From Sitta carolinensis (Eukaryota > Chordata > Aves > Passeriformes > Sittidae): a DNA stretch of 64,000 nucleotides. Below the pieces are notes generated by a model. That model did no database searches. It worked only from the letters and a program-made list of their open reading frames with translations, and was not told where the DNA came from. The stretch is taken from positions 8,333,501 to 8,397,500 of the forward strand of contig CM063290.1 of the NCBI GenBank assembly GCA_032173965.1. The letters are read 5' to 3'. Within the stretch, counting starts at the first letter, position 1, and each line of letters opens with the position of its first letter. The translations under genes were made by a program, and so were the position numbers. Shown here piece by piece: positions 51,151 to 62,451 of the stretch.

Positions 51151-54100
51151 TCGGGGCATCAGGCAGCAAAGCTCTGGGCAGCACGGGGAGCCGCTCCCTG
51201 ACTACGTGCTCTGAGAGTTGGGGCGTTGATGGGGCTGGGAAGCTGTAGAAGGGAATTTTCAGGTGTTGCAAAACCTTTGTTTCTTCATCACTGGGCTGTC
51301 GACCCCGCTCCTCTGCCCCCAAGTTGTCTTCTCCTCCCTAAGACTCCCAGTCTCTCTGCAGTGTAGGCACGGCGCTTATCTGCTCCAGTGCTGTTTGCTC
51401 TGCCCCCCTCAGCCCTTCCAAGCTGTGCTGGCCGGGAGGGACAGGGAGCTCAGCAGCAGCAGCTGTGGGTGCTGCGCCACGGGACAGGCACCGCAGAGAT
51501 GTCTCCATCTAAGATGTTCTCTAAAGGCTGTGTTTAGGTTAACGTGCTCTACTGTTTCCAAACTCCACTTGTTCTAGTCCAGACTTCTAGCTCAGAAGAG
51601 AGATGGATTGCCTTTGGTAACACCCTCATCTTATCTTTTCATGTTGCTAACACAAGAGGAGAAGTAATTTTTAAAAGCTGCAGAAAAAATGTGTTTAATA
51701 CTTGTAGAAATACACTTTCTCTTAAGGAAGGTCATCAGAAAGCATCAAGGAGACCCTTGATCTCAGCCACAATCAAGGACCTCAGATGAAATACCAGTTT
51801 CTGTTCCCTTCACAGAGCTTGGACAGCAAAGTTTGATGGACTTTGTTTCAGCTACTTCCGTGCTTCTGCCTTGCCGAGGTAGTCAGGAAGGAAGGGACAA
51901 AGCTTGAGTCACATTTCATTTAAATAAATCTAAAGCCTGAAGATTAAAAAATATTTATATCCTTATGCTTTGCTTATACAAAAGAATCTTTGGGTTCTTT
52001 ACTGTAGAAAATTTCCATCTCTGATTTGTGACAGTATTTATCATAAAAGTTCTGTTATCTAATATACATATCTCCATTAATCTAGTTTAGCCTAAAGGAG
52101 GACGTTTCTGTAAGTAAATTCTATCATCTTGCCAGAAATAAATCCAGTAGTTGTGTAGCCAGCTGGGTGAGACTGAGTTCCCAGAAGTGCTGGTTGAGAG
52201 AAGAGGCCGTGGTAACTGTAGCAGTTGAAGCCTTGCAGTGTGACCATGAGGTCACCAGCTACGTGTCCTGCTGTGTTCCTCTGAGTCAGTAACTTCGGAC
52301 TTTGCCTATTTCTGTATGGTCTTGTGCTAATGAGTTATGCTGTTTCAAAAGTGCCTTTCCCTATGGCTTGCTTCACCTCTGGGACAAGATGTTTGCTTAA
52401 CAGTCAACAGAACTGTGCTGGTCAGAAAAGAAAGAGAAGAGGGGATAGTTGCCAGTGCTGAGAGTCTGTTTTTGCATGTGCTAATTGAGTCATTTCAGAC
52501 TTCCTGACCTTATCAGCTTAGCTCTGGCCACGTGGTGGTTTGAAGAGAGACACCCTTCTCCAGCTTCCTCTCTTTCCAATTTTGGATCCTGCTTGGGGGA
52601 GGGAGGGCATCTTCTTGCACAGCATATCTCAGCTGCACACCACAGTCTCAGGCTGGCCTTCTCATTCCTCCTTACCTCCTGTCCTTGGGTGCTGCCCAGA
52701 CCTCCATTGGGAAAGGCTGAACTCTGGATGTTGTAAGAACTGCCTCCCACAGGAGCATGTGATCCATGAATTACTCCTGCCTGCCCAAGGCCACGCTCTC
52801 AAAGCTGCTCTCTTTATTTACGTTACTGATGCTCTTAAAAACAAGCATCTTTAACTGAGGAATTTGCATGTGTCTCCTGATCCACTAGGCACCCCAGCAC
52901 AGACACTGCCCTCGATGGCTTGTGGTGATCTAAGCATGAAGGAGCAGCTCTTCTGCAGTGCCGTGGCTTTGTTCTGCACTTGTGTGGACAAAAGGTTTCT
53001 GTGGTCTGACATTTCAGGTGTCAGATGGAAAACTTCGGTAGGGTCTTGCCAGCAGCAATTGCTGGGACTGCTTTCCCCATTTATGTGTTTTTCAGTTAAA
53101 ACCTGGAGTCTCTAAAGCTGTCAAAAATATATAGGAGTGCCAAGGAATAATGAGTGGTTAAACTAAGAGACTTATAATAGGTGAAAGATATGAATGTAAA
53201 GTATCTTTTGCAGTACTCCACTGAAGGTGATGTAAGTTGCAGCCATGTAAGTTGCAAATGGAGCGATCTGCTGATTGATCTAAGGAAAATACAGTTGTGT
53301 GTGTGTGTACAGAATTTGTTACCCATAAAGGATCGAGGGGCTCATGTTCCTCCATTCCCATATAAGAGTGCAGTGCTTGATGTCAAGTTGCTGCAGTCAT
53401 GTTTGCTTGTAGTTTACCAGAGCTCTTGGGATAAGCCCTCTGAAAACTGGTTCCCAAACATATTTATAAAAAATTCGAGTAGAAAGCAAATCTATAATCA
53501 GAATCTGCAATTAATACAGAGGTGTAACAGTCTGGGGCTGTCTTCCTCCAGTGCAAAAGAGATTGTGCCTTTTAAGATTTAACCATTTGCAGATGGTATG
53601 TCAAACACAGCTAAAGGGGTGAGTTATGGTAAATTCCATTCACTTTTGGTCTTTGGGACATGTACATCTTGGGCTGTTTGAGTTTGAGTTTGCTGGTGTA
53701 GTGCTGGCAGCATCCCTGTGCAGCAATCACACAGCACAGCCCAGAAACCTGGTTACCTCTGCTGAGTAGCCAAGAAACTCTGTTAGTGGTGCAATTCCTC
53801 AGTTCAGAGTTTTTTTCATCTGTTTTAATGAATGGGGCAAATATTTCACTTTCTCTTCCGTTCTTAAACTTTGGGCAGCGCTTGCTTTTTTTTGATTTTA
53901 AATTGCTCACTTCAGTTCCTTTTCTAGCAGTGCACTTCTAAGCTGTCCTTTTGTCTAGCTGGTTTAAGGTGTCAAGTAAACCCAGTGATACTCCTGTAGC
54001 ATTAGTGGAAAATAAGTTCTTCAAGCAGCATCTTGAATTAAATATTTGCATATGGATTATCTTTTGTCACTCTTAAGTAACACTGCTGTTAGAAAAGTGA

Positions 54101-56708
54101 ACTGTTTCAGCTTCTAGGGACTGGGATTAGCTGCTCCTTGGAGGCCTTTAACGGGATCCAGACTCAAAACTGATCATGTTTGAAAAGGGAGAGGGGAGGG
54201 CAAGAAAACTTTGCTTGGATTAAATGGCTTGCTCAAACTTCATTTACAATTTAAGGAGAAACTTTTTTTGTACAGAAAAATCGTATAATGTGGAGAAATT
54301 GGTGTGGGCATCACAGACAAACATGAAATATTCTTTAATCCTGTTAGTTGTAATTAAAACAGTTTTTAATGATCTGAGTTAAAAATGAAACAGAGTAACA
54401 GGTAGGTAGAGAAGCTTTCCTAACATCTTTCTTTGTTGCAGTTTTAATAATCTGGATTTCATGACACCAGCGATCAAGTGATCTATTTCCATTGCTGTTG
54501 CAATTGTGCTGAAACTGTGGAATCACTCTGGTCTCCATTCCAGTTTTCCTTGGCTCCTTTTTGTTACCAGGACTTACCTTTGCTGGAATCTGATTCAGTG
54601 TTTTTACCACTATGATCATGAGTTCAGTCTCCTGTGGGTAGAGCAGTGGCAGCTGTAGGAATTTTAGCTCCTGTGTGATCCATGGCCACTCAGGAGTGCT
54701 TTTTCTGTCTCTGAGGCAGTGTCTGTGGAGACCGTTTGGCTTGGCTGTGGGAGAACAAGGAGAAGGGTGATGACTCCAAGTTGGTCAGGAGTGTTCTTAA
54801 AAACTGGCAGGTATGTGGCACCTATTGCAGAGCCCGAGAAGATTAAACCCTTGCCTTCATCTGCTGTGCTCTCCTTGGAGTGCTCAATGCTCACTGTGTT
54901 GGCAGAAGCCCCTTGTGCATGGGGCTTTGTTGAGAATGTTGAGATTTGCCTGGGTTTGTTTGTTTTGCCTGGATGAAATGTGTCTGGAATAAGCTGTCCT
55001 AGCAAGCCTGTGGTTTGGCTGATGTTTACTGAGGCCACTCAAGGAATGTTTTGTAGGTGCTGCACACAACAGACATACATAGAGTTTGTAGTGGAAAAGC
55101 AGGCATGAACTGCATCTAGGGGAGAGAAGTATGGAAGTGCTAGACGAGCAAGTACAAGAAAATTGTTGTGATGAGATGTTATGCCTTGATTTTTCCGATA
55201 ATTGAGTTGTGTGGTGAGTGTTAGAGGGTTGCAAAAGAGCCAGGCCCTGTTGCAGTGCTTTTATACTGTTAAGCTGTGCTCCCTATCAGTGGAGGTAGCC
55301 AGGTTTCTTTCTATGTTGTTGGTTCAGTGAATTCTGGACAGTTTTCTGTGTGATGGGAATATCTTACCCAAGTGATAAATTATATTCTTTGTCCTCTATG
55401 CATTTCCACTCCCCTCTCACTCCTCAAAAAAAAAAAAAAAATTATCCCAACTGCTGTTTGTGTCTGAGATGAGTGAAAAATGTAGAAGAGCTTCTAAAGT
55501 CAGACTTTGAATACCTGGTTTTGCAGGTGTCATTCATACTTGCCAAAAAGTCCAATTAAAAGTCCAATTGTTAATGTTTTATTTTCATTTATAGACTCTA
55601 TAGACTCCTTTTTTTGAGCTACACATGCATTTGTGTAATGATTAGGACAGACGTGGCTAAGGCAAAACTTGCTATAATAGTCTGTAAGTCAGAATAAATC
55701 TGATAGAGGAGCTGGACAAAGTCCTTTACTGAACTTGAGAAAAATACAAACTTGTAAAATATGGGATGGGATATATGTAGAAGCTGGAGTAATTTGCATG
55801 AAGCATCCCATGTTGTGTGTGCTGCTTTTGTCTTCCCCGTGTGTTTCTGGATTCTTCTGACTTTTAATTAATATTTTTAGCTATATAGTGAACAAAAACA
55901 GATACTACTATGCCAGCTTTATACGCTTGTGTAGTCTCAGATATATCCTTATTGAACACTTTGAGATGCAGATTTTTTTAGTGGGGAAAGAAATTTTTAA
56001 GATGATTAGCTTCTGTACTGCATTGGTACTGCTTTGTTAATGCAAAGATAAACACTGATCATAGAAGCTGATAGTGGTGGTGTCATACGGAGTGAGGTAT
56101 TGCTGTAAATATAGAGCAATTATTTCAGGAGTAAACTGTGTCATTTTTTATCTAGTCAGAGAATCAAAATTTCTGTGGGTGTTTGTGTTTTGCTGTTCCT
56201 TTAAAGGAAAACTGTGTGAGCTTGTGAAGTGTTTTCAGAGGCTGCTCACGTTTATTGCACAAGAGTAAGGGCTCCTTTGTACAGTGCTGCTGGGGTGGGG
56301 TACCTGCACACACTTGTTGATAACTCAGACTTCAAAGTTTTGTTTTTCAAAAGCCTTTTGAAGCAAGCTGGTTAACTGTGCTTGCCCTACGGTGTAGGCA
56401 GTGAGAGAGGTTTAACCTCAGGCTAGTCATGAATTACATATGGGGAGCATGGGATGGGTGGGAATTACCTGTTTATTGCTCTACCTCTAGGGAAGGTAAA
56501 TGAGCAAAGCCTGTTTACACACCGAACCATTGCAGCTATTACTTGTTTTTCCTTTTGGTGGAAGTGAAAATGTCTTAGGGAATGTGGGGTTGTGATTGGA
56601 GGAGGGGTGGAATTTTAGATAGGTATGTGGCCTGAGGGATGTGCCTTAGTGTTTTGCTATAATGTTACAGTCCAGATATCTCTGAATTCATTTCCCTTAT
56701 TCTTTCAG
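50926..56708 (+). other. SENP5: SENP5 intron 1
   Basis: This GT-AG intron runs from the donor in the CpG island to the acceptor CTTATTCTTTCAG. It includes the right part of the island, a poly-A run at about 55426-55441, a short (TG) tract near 53297-53308, a 12-base tandem duplication at 55546-55569 and a 12-base direct repeat with a 15-base period at 53230-53256. The open frame 53181-53582 (133 codons) shows no family features and is read as chance. Confidence 0.55.
55546..55569. repeat. Perfect 12-base tandem duplication
   Basis: AAAAGTCCAATT is present twice in direct contact, at 55546-55557 and 55558-55569. Confidence 0.9.
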
Positions 56709-56720
56709 CTTTTTTTGAAG

Positions 56721-56753
56721 ATGATAATACAGCAGAAAAATGAAAAGCCATAG
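56721..56753 (+). other. Short upstream open reading frame in SENP5 exon 2
   Basis: If exon 2 starts at 56709, the first ATG of the exon is at 56721. It opens a 10-codon frame ending with TAG at 56751-56753, which overlaps the conserved-position ATG at 56740 in another frame. Such an overlapping upstream frame would be expected to lower initiation at 56740. There is no evidence that its peptide matters. Confidence 0.35.
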
Positions 56754-57345
56754 AAGATATTTGCTTTGGCAAAGAAGTCAGCTGCAGGCCCAGTCTGGAA
56801 GATGGACCACTGGTTTTGGGAAGCTTGGGAAATACTGCTTCCAAAAGCAAGTTTTCCTAATTTAGAAGAAAAGACAGAGTGCTCAGCTCTTTGTGAGCTT
56901 AAATCACAACAAACTGTACAGAAGACTGCGGTGCAGAAGGAAGACACTTGAGCTCCAAAGCGGGTGGGCTCCTGATGTGCTTCTAAATGCAGAAACCTGT
57001 CCAAAACCTACTGTTGAATCATACAGCTTTCCTTACAAAACTGCTGAGAGCAAAAAGATCCCATCCCTATCGCGAAGCCGAAAGCTTGTCTGGAGAAGCC
57101 GTAAGGAAACTCAACAATGAATCCTTTCAGAGTGAAGATCCCTTGAATGAAGAATTTGAAACTGTTGGTGTTCTCAATAGCATCTCTTGCCATATCCATT
57201 ATGTCTCACGTGGCTTGCAGGAAGGTGCTGCCTTACCTGTAAAGAAAGGTGGTTTTGTACATAGTGGGGAGGAGAGCAATAATGATGAGGGCAGCACAGT
57301 CCTGGTAGTTTTAAACAACTATAAAAGGAAATGCTGTTGCAAAGG
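56740..57345 (+). pseudogene. SENP5: Interrupted N-terminal coding region of SENP5 exon 2
   Basis: From ATG 56740 the frame reads MKSHRRYLLWQRS and then WTTGFGKLGKYCF, which parallels the known SENP5 N-terminus (M-K-x-x-R-x..W-x-TGFG). It meets an in-frame TAG at 56863-56865 (codon 42). Past that stop the same frame still shows the family-like KLYRRLRCRRKTLELQSGW. Similarity then passes to the next frame by about 57010-57060 (HPYREAESLSGEAV, later LVVLNNYKRK, matching the SENP5 VTLNNHKRK block). It returns to the first frame at about 57340-57350 (NGTCGPLTALKR onward). So there is one nonsense codon and two opposite frame changes within 600 bases. This is either sequencing or assembly error, or genuine decay of the N-terminal part. 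The N-terminal region of mammalian SENP5 is linked to nucleolar targeting. Confidence 0.6.
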
Positions 57346-58282
57346 GAGTGGAATGGAACTTGTGGCCCCTTGACAGCTCTAAAGAGGTCCAAATTTAACC
57401 ATCATACTGTAAAAAAGAGATTTTTATTTATGATGCATAAGAAACTTTCTTTGGTTAGGTTTCGGTATAGAATCATAAAATTTCCGAAACTTCGAGCAAG
57501 AGGCAAGACTTGCAAATTAAGAAAAATCAAGCGAAGGTGGGTGCAGAAAGTTACAGGGGACCATCAAGAAACACTTCAGCGTGATTTTGAAAGTGGCTTG
57601 TGTAATTTGTTTTCCTCCTGGAAATCTAAAAATAAGCGTCTTTGGAAGCGGTACAGCTTATCAGATATGAACAATAACACACCCAAATCTTCAGGAGCGG
57701 AGAATGAAATTTGTGCACCTGAGATCTGCCCCACGCAGGATGTGTCTGCTGAGCCATGTTCTGAGGATCCAGAATCCAGAGGGCAGGATGGCAGTGTGGA
57801 TGCTGTCCCACCAGAACTGCATGGTAGAGCTTCTGCAGAGGCAGAAACTTTGCACCAGGTGGAGACCAACGGGGCTCTGGCAGAGGATCCTTGCTCTGAC
57901 ATTGTTGTCTCTGTGACAGGAAAAGAAATTGCTGTTTCAGATCAAGATGGTGCAGAATCCAAGGAGATTGTGGGTGTAGATGGAATGACACTGTTGCAAT
58001 CCTCCTTGCAGGATTCTGATGTCAGTGATAATTTTGCAAATGGACCTTTATCCATGGAGCTGACACAGAATGAGGACAGCTCTAGCCAGATGGAAGTAGA
58101 AGGCTCCTTAAACTTGGACATTTTTAGTTCAAAATTACTAGATCACCCTTACTGTAAAAGTCCTCTGGAGGAGCCTTCACCAGAAAGCACAGGACTGAAA
58201 TCAGGAACTCGGAAGGGAGGCAAAAGGAACAGTCAGAAAACTTCCCGGGTGGCTGATGAGCAGTTGGCAACGTGGCTTTGTG
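57331..58282 (+). CDS. SENP5: SENP5, open part of large N-terminal exon (exon 2)
   Basis: This continuous frame encodes the basic and acidic linker region that precedes the protease domain. Blocks shared with vertebrate SENP5, in order, are MMHKKLSLVRFRYRI (from 57430), WVQKVTGDHQET (57538-57573), a low-conservation S/E/P-rich stretch (about 57620-58060), QMEVEGSLN, and LDHPYCKSPLE (58138-58170). The exon ends GVADEQLATWLC-type at 58282, with donor TGTG|GTATAC. The split Gly codon is completed by the next exon. Possible starts in this frame are 57331 and the conserved Met pair at 57430-57435; I favour neither without transcript data. If the intron were retained, the frame would stop at 58321-58323 after 13 extra codons. 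The left border as a translation start is uncertain because the upstream part is broken. Confidence 0.85.
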
Positions 58283-61200
58283 GTATACATTTTAAATATC
58301 TTAGGGCATCCAGGAGTTCCTGAAAGCTGCTGCATGTATTGTGGAGTTTACATATTTTATTTAATTCCTTTATAAAAATGGTTTCTTATTCTGAATTGTA
58401 AAGGTCACTTAGCATAACATTTGATTAAATGAGGCTGCAAAGAGGAGAGCTGCATGGAGGAGGGACAAATGAATGTTTATCTGACAAGCTATTTTAAGAT
58501 TATTTTGTTTTAGAGAATACAATGTAGTTTAATTGGAATCTGCAGAAAATTGTTGATAGAAATTTTGAATGTCTTTAAACATGGAATCAAAAGGTTCAGG
58601 TTTTTAACCAGTTGACAATTGTTATTCTTAATTTGGTTTTTGAAAATCCTAAGTATTCTAATGCTTCCTTCTACCCTTAAACTCTCTTCTCTTGCTCTTA
58701 GTCGTAAGCTAAATCACTTAAACTCAGGTTTTTATAGCCAAATACCTTTGTCCCTTAGTTTTCTCTCCAGATGTTCATATGGTAAGTTTAATCAATCCTA
58801 TGAGACAATATTTTTTAAAGACTAGTCTTAGAAAAGGTTCAGCAAAAAGGCTTTGGGTTTTTTTTGTGCAATGCTGAGCATGCAGTATTCGATAGTGTCT
58901 CTAAAGAGGAACATGATAAAAATAGTAATTGGTGTCTTATGTATGTGTAACAGCTTTCTACACACAGATTAAGGAGCAGTATGCTAACACATTGTGCCAT
59001 CTTGTACCATCAGTGTAACTTCAGAGACGTTCTGATAACTTCCTTTGGAGAAATTGGCTTTTTAGAGTCCCATAAAATTTAAGCTGGTGTCAGTGAGTGT
59101 TAAAGGAATTGTTCAAAGTTTGACGTGCTCTGATTTTTCTGCCTACCTCTTTGTCCTTCAGTTTTGCAATTGATTTCTCTAAAGCAAAATGTGAAGAAGG
59201 AGACAGTGAACCTCAAGAGAGGAGTTAGCTCTCCACATCCTTATCTATAAGTTAGTGTGGGCTGTGTATCTCTGTGACTGGCTTTATGAGATCCATCAAG
59301 GACCAGATGCTGTGTGAGAAATTAAGAGGAACTGTGGTAACCCAGTGAAGAGATCACTTCTGCAATGGTGTTTTAAAGTTTGTCTATCAGAATAACTGAT
59401 GTAGTCCTTCTATAATAGGCAAAAGCTAAGGTTATATCAGGGTGGCAAAGGTTAAAGTTTTGTGGTCTGATAGTATAGTACTTCTGAGTTTTCTCAGCTG
59501 AAAAGCTGTAAAGAAGAATTTTAGTTGTGGTGTAACTGTGTACAGAGCTCTTGTGTTTTTAGGAGTGTTCTTAATAATTAACTGCACCCTAAAATAATAG
59601 TGCTAACCTGGCAAGAGTTCCTGGGGTAGAAACATGAAGGAAGTGCAAGTATTAGGGTTGTTCTTGGGTTTTGAATTTCTCTGCAGCAGCTGAACTGGGG
59701 CGTTAATGGGCTGCAATGCTTAGTGCATTCAGAAGTGCTATTAGGTATCAAACAGCCCCATGGTAAATCCATGTTCGGGATGGGTATCTGATTTTGCCCC
59801 AGTGCTGAACTTTGTATTCTTTTCCTTGAGTTACACCAGCCCAAGTGAGGTCAGTAGTGCTGGAGGTCTGGAGCTCTGCTGCTCGTAGTTGTAATGACAA
59901 GAACAGTCCTTCCTTTGTGTATTAATAAAAAGCCTTTAAAATTTTTATATATTAAAAGAGAATAAGGTACACTCATTAGCCCCATGCATTGTCTAGCTAG
60001 ACTTCTAGCAAGGGTGAGAAACGTCTTCCCTGTCACAGTGTACTGAGATGTGAGGGATAAAGTTGTTAGGCTTAAGTTTGGCAGAGTTCCCATAAACATA
60101 AGAAAAGGTTCTTTTCCCGTGAAGAATGCTTCGTTGTGGTTTGACCTTGCTCTTCAATCCTTCCTCCCTTCCTTCTGTCATACTTCTTGTTATATCTTCA
60201 CTGCTGTTCTCAGCTCATTGTTTTGGGTTTTTTCTTGGTCTCTCTCCTTTCGTTTTTATTTACTCTGTTCTGGTATGTTTTCTGTGCAATGTTTCTCTCA
60301 TCTTGCTTTTTTTCTATCCTGACCTTGAAAGTTTCCAGGAAATGTTCTTAAAGCCTTAGTAAGCACACACTGCCCCATCCAGTGATGCTCTGCCATCACA
60401 CCCAGCCTCAGAAGAGTCCTGGACTTTGGATTAATGCAATTTTCCTGGACTCTGATCTCAGATCCAGCTTTCTGTACACACCAGCTTTCTGTACACAGAA
60501 TACATGTTTTCTGCTGCATCTGAAAATTCCTTTTCAGAGAGCTGGACAACTTGGCTTCTCTTTTTTACTAGCAAGTGTTGAAATCCTATTCTCCATTCTC
60601 TTTCATTCTCAGAGTGGTTTTGGATGCTTGTGTGGAATTTATATCTCCAGTGTTCCAGTCTTGTGTTTAAGAAAGAAAAATGTCCATTTCTTAGGTTTTT
60701 CAATTCCTTCAGCATTCATCGTTATTTCCAAGTTAATATCTTTTTCTGGAGTGGTTGCTCAGTGTTTTCCTGGGCGATGACAGGCTGCCATGGCTGTCAA
60801 TGTCACCTTAAGTGCCATCCCTGGGATACAAGGGTAAAGGAGTTAAACTTGCTGGGCGTCTTTCTGGCGTCTTTTCCGTTCTCCGTGGTGCAGCAGCGGA
60901 ACTGAGCAGACTGCAAACACTGCCAGCTCCAGCTGCCTGCATTTGAGGAGAGTCATTCTGCCTGCCATAAGGACAGGATACTGGCTTTTCAGTGAAACCT
61001 GTTGCGGGAACGGATGGCTTTTCACGTTGCAGTAAAATGATTTAAAATGCTAATTGAAGTAGGGAAGGGGATGGATTCTTCTCTAGCACTGGTATATTAG
61101 TTTGCTGTATGTGTATGGCAAGAACAGGGGCAAATATTCCTGTGAAGCTGAGTGATCAGATTCATGCATTTTTATTTTTGTCCTTCCCCTACCCCGCTTT

Positions 61201-61383
61201 TATTTAATGTTGCCAATTTGAGCTTAATTTTCTTAAATATATACTTACCATGTGTGGTGCTGCATGTGGGTTGGGTGCAGAATGACTGCTGCTCGTACCT
61301 GTAAGAACTGAGAGCTTTATTGAATTGGTGAACTCAGAAGGTTTTTATATGTTTGCACTTTCATTTTTCTGGTATATTTCAAG
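58283..61383 (+). other. SENP5: SENP5 intron 2
   Basis: A GT-AG intron with donor GTATAC and acceptor TTTCTGGTATATTTCAAG. It contains a perfect 17-base tandem duplication at 60464-60497. No repeat element or nested gene was recognised; overlapping open frames near 60.0-60.9 kb are T- and C-rich noise. Confidence 0.85.
60464..60497. repeat. Perfect 17-base tandem duplication
   Basis: CCAGCTTTCTGTACACA is present twice in direct contact, at 60464-60480 and 60481-60497. Confidence 0.9.
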
Positions 61384-61489
61384 GATTCCTAGATGAAGTT
61401 ATGAAGAAATATGGCAGTTTAGTACCACTCTGTGAAAAAGATGTCATGGGAAGATTAAAAGAAGTCTTTAATGAAGATTTCTCCCATAG
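61384..61489 (+). CDS. SENP5: SENP5 exon 3
   Basis: This 106-base exon starts with the last two bases of a Gly codon and reads GFLDEVMKKYGSLVPL, then CEKDVMGRLKEVFNEDFSHR, ending within an Arg codon. These residues are almost identical to the vertebrate SENP5 segment just before the peptidase core. The acceptor AG is at 61382-61383. The donor is CATAG|GTGTGT with GT at 61490-61491. Phases agree with the exons on both sides (one base carried in, two carried out). Confidence 0.95.
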
Positions 61490-61636
61490 GTGTGTAGCAG
61501 TATCACATTGTACACCTGGTAAAGAACAAATCACTTGCATTGCTACTGCATGCTCTACATCTAACAGCTAGCAGAACAGAATCCATTTGACATGACCTTG
61601 ACTTGATTTTTTTCTACCTTTTCAATCCTGTTTTAG
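61490..61636 (+). other. SENP5: SENP5 intron 3 (short)
   Basis: This 147-base GT-AG intron ends in TTTTCAATCCTGTTTTAG. Nothing else is seen in it. Confidence 0.9.
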
Positions 61637-61784
61637 AAAACCTTTTATCACCAGGGAAATCATGAAGTATCGTGAAAAACATCCAAAAACCTCCACTTGC
61701 AATTTCCGGGTCTTCTATAATAAGCACATGCTAGATATGGATGATTTGGCTACACTGGAAGGCCAGAACTGGCTGAATGACCAG
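61637..61784 (+). CDS. SENP5: SENP5 exon 4, start of C48 peptidase domain
   Basis: A 148-base exon encoding (R)KPFITREIMKYREKHPKT and then NFRVFYNKHMLDMDDLATLE, followed by GQNWLNDQ. The FYNKHMLDMDDLATL and WLNDQ blocks are hallmarks of the SENP3/SENP5 branch of SUMO proteases. The W-L-N-D segment forms part of the SUMO C-terminal tail-binding surface in this family. It is closed by a clean donor, CAG|GTCAGA, after a full codon. No catalytic residue of the His-Asp-Cys triad is on this exon. Confidence 0.95.
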
Positions 61785-62403
61785 GTCAGATATGCTTGTT
61801 GTTCGTGTGCTTCCCTAACCCTTTTTAGCCCACATATAATAGAATACCAGTCATACACCTTCTGCTGACATTACAGGTGGACTAGCCTTACTTTACACTT
61901 CACAAGTGAAAGGAGTGCAGGACAGCTTTTACAGTGACAGGTGCAGTAAGTCTGGAAGCTGGGAGGTGTCACACTTAGACTGTTTCCTTTTGAAGAAACG
62001 ATGTTGTAGTATTTTGATAAAATAGTGGCTACCGATATAGGTCTTAATAACTTTCCCCATCCCCAGCTTGAGCAGATTACAAGAATGACAGAGTGAAACA
62101 GCAAACTGTGGCCCATAGCCAAAAAGCCAGGAAGGCTGCAGAGCCCAGGGCATGCACCAGTAGATTTAAATTAAATTAAACTGCATTTAAGATTGAGGCA
62201 GACTTCAAGCAGCCAGTTACAGTCTCTCTCCAGGATGACCACTATTAGTTGCAGAGTGCTTGTCCTTCAGACAGTGTAGCTCTAAAGGCTCCTCTTTGTA
62301 TTGCTGGTTTAAGTGGGTAGGGGCCTATGCTTCATGGGCACTTGTGAATTTGTGTCTTAAAAATTTGTGATGTATGTATTTAACTATTTACTAACTCTTG
62401 CAG
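61785..62403 (+). other. SENP5: SENP5 intron 4
   Basis: A GT-AG intron with acceptor TTACTAACTCTTGCAG. I see no repeat or gene within it; the minus-strand frames at 61871-62153 are chance. Confidence 0.85.
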
Positions 62404-62451
62404 ATAATTAACATGTACGGTGAACTCGTAATGGATGCAGTCCCTGAAAAG
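62404..62451 (+). CDS. SENP5: SENP5 exon 5
   Basis: A 48-base exon of 16 whole codons, reading IINMYGELVMDAVPEK, which continues WLNDQ of exon 4 into the family's NMYGEL-MDAVP block. The donor is AAAG|GTGAGG, with GT at 62452-62453. The first residue is Ile where mammalian SENP5 has Val, a conservative change. The next exon would begin with the segment containing the HFFNSFF motif, which is not found in the remaining sequence. Confidence 0.95.

Noticed and set aside
50557..51248. 200- and 221-codon open frames on opposite strands in the SENP5 CpG island
   Set aside because: They are low-complexity A/G/P/R proteins caused by the absence of stop codons in GC-saturated DNA. The donor at 50926 lies inside both.
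53181..53582. 133-codon open frame in SENP5 intron 1
   Set aside because: No family similarity. It crosses a (TG) tract and a local direct repeat, and is most likely chance.
58283..58323. Extension of the exon 2 frame to the stop at 58321
   Set aside because: The residues after the Gly split codon do not match SENP5, and a good donor at 58283 joins in phase to the conserved exon at 61384. The extension would only be used if the intron were retained.
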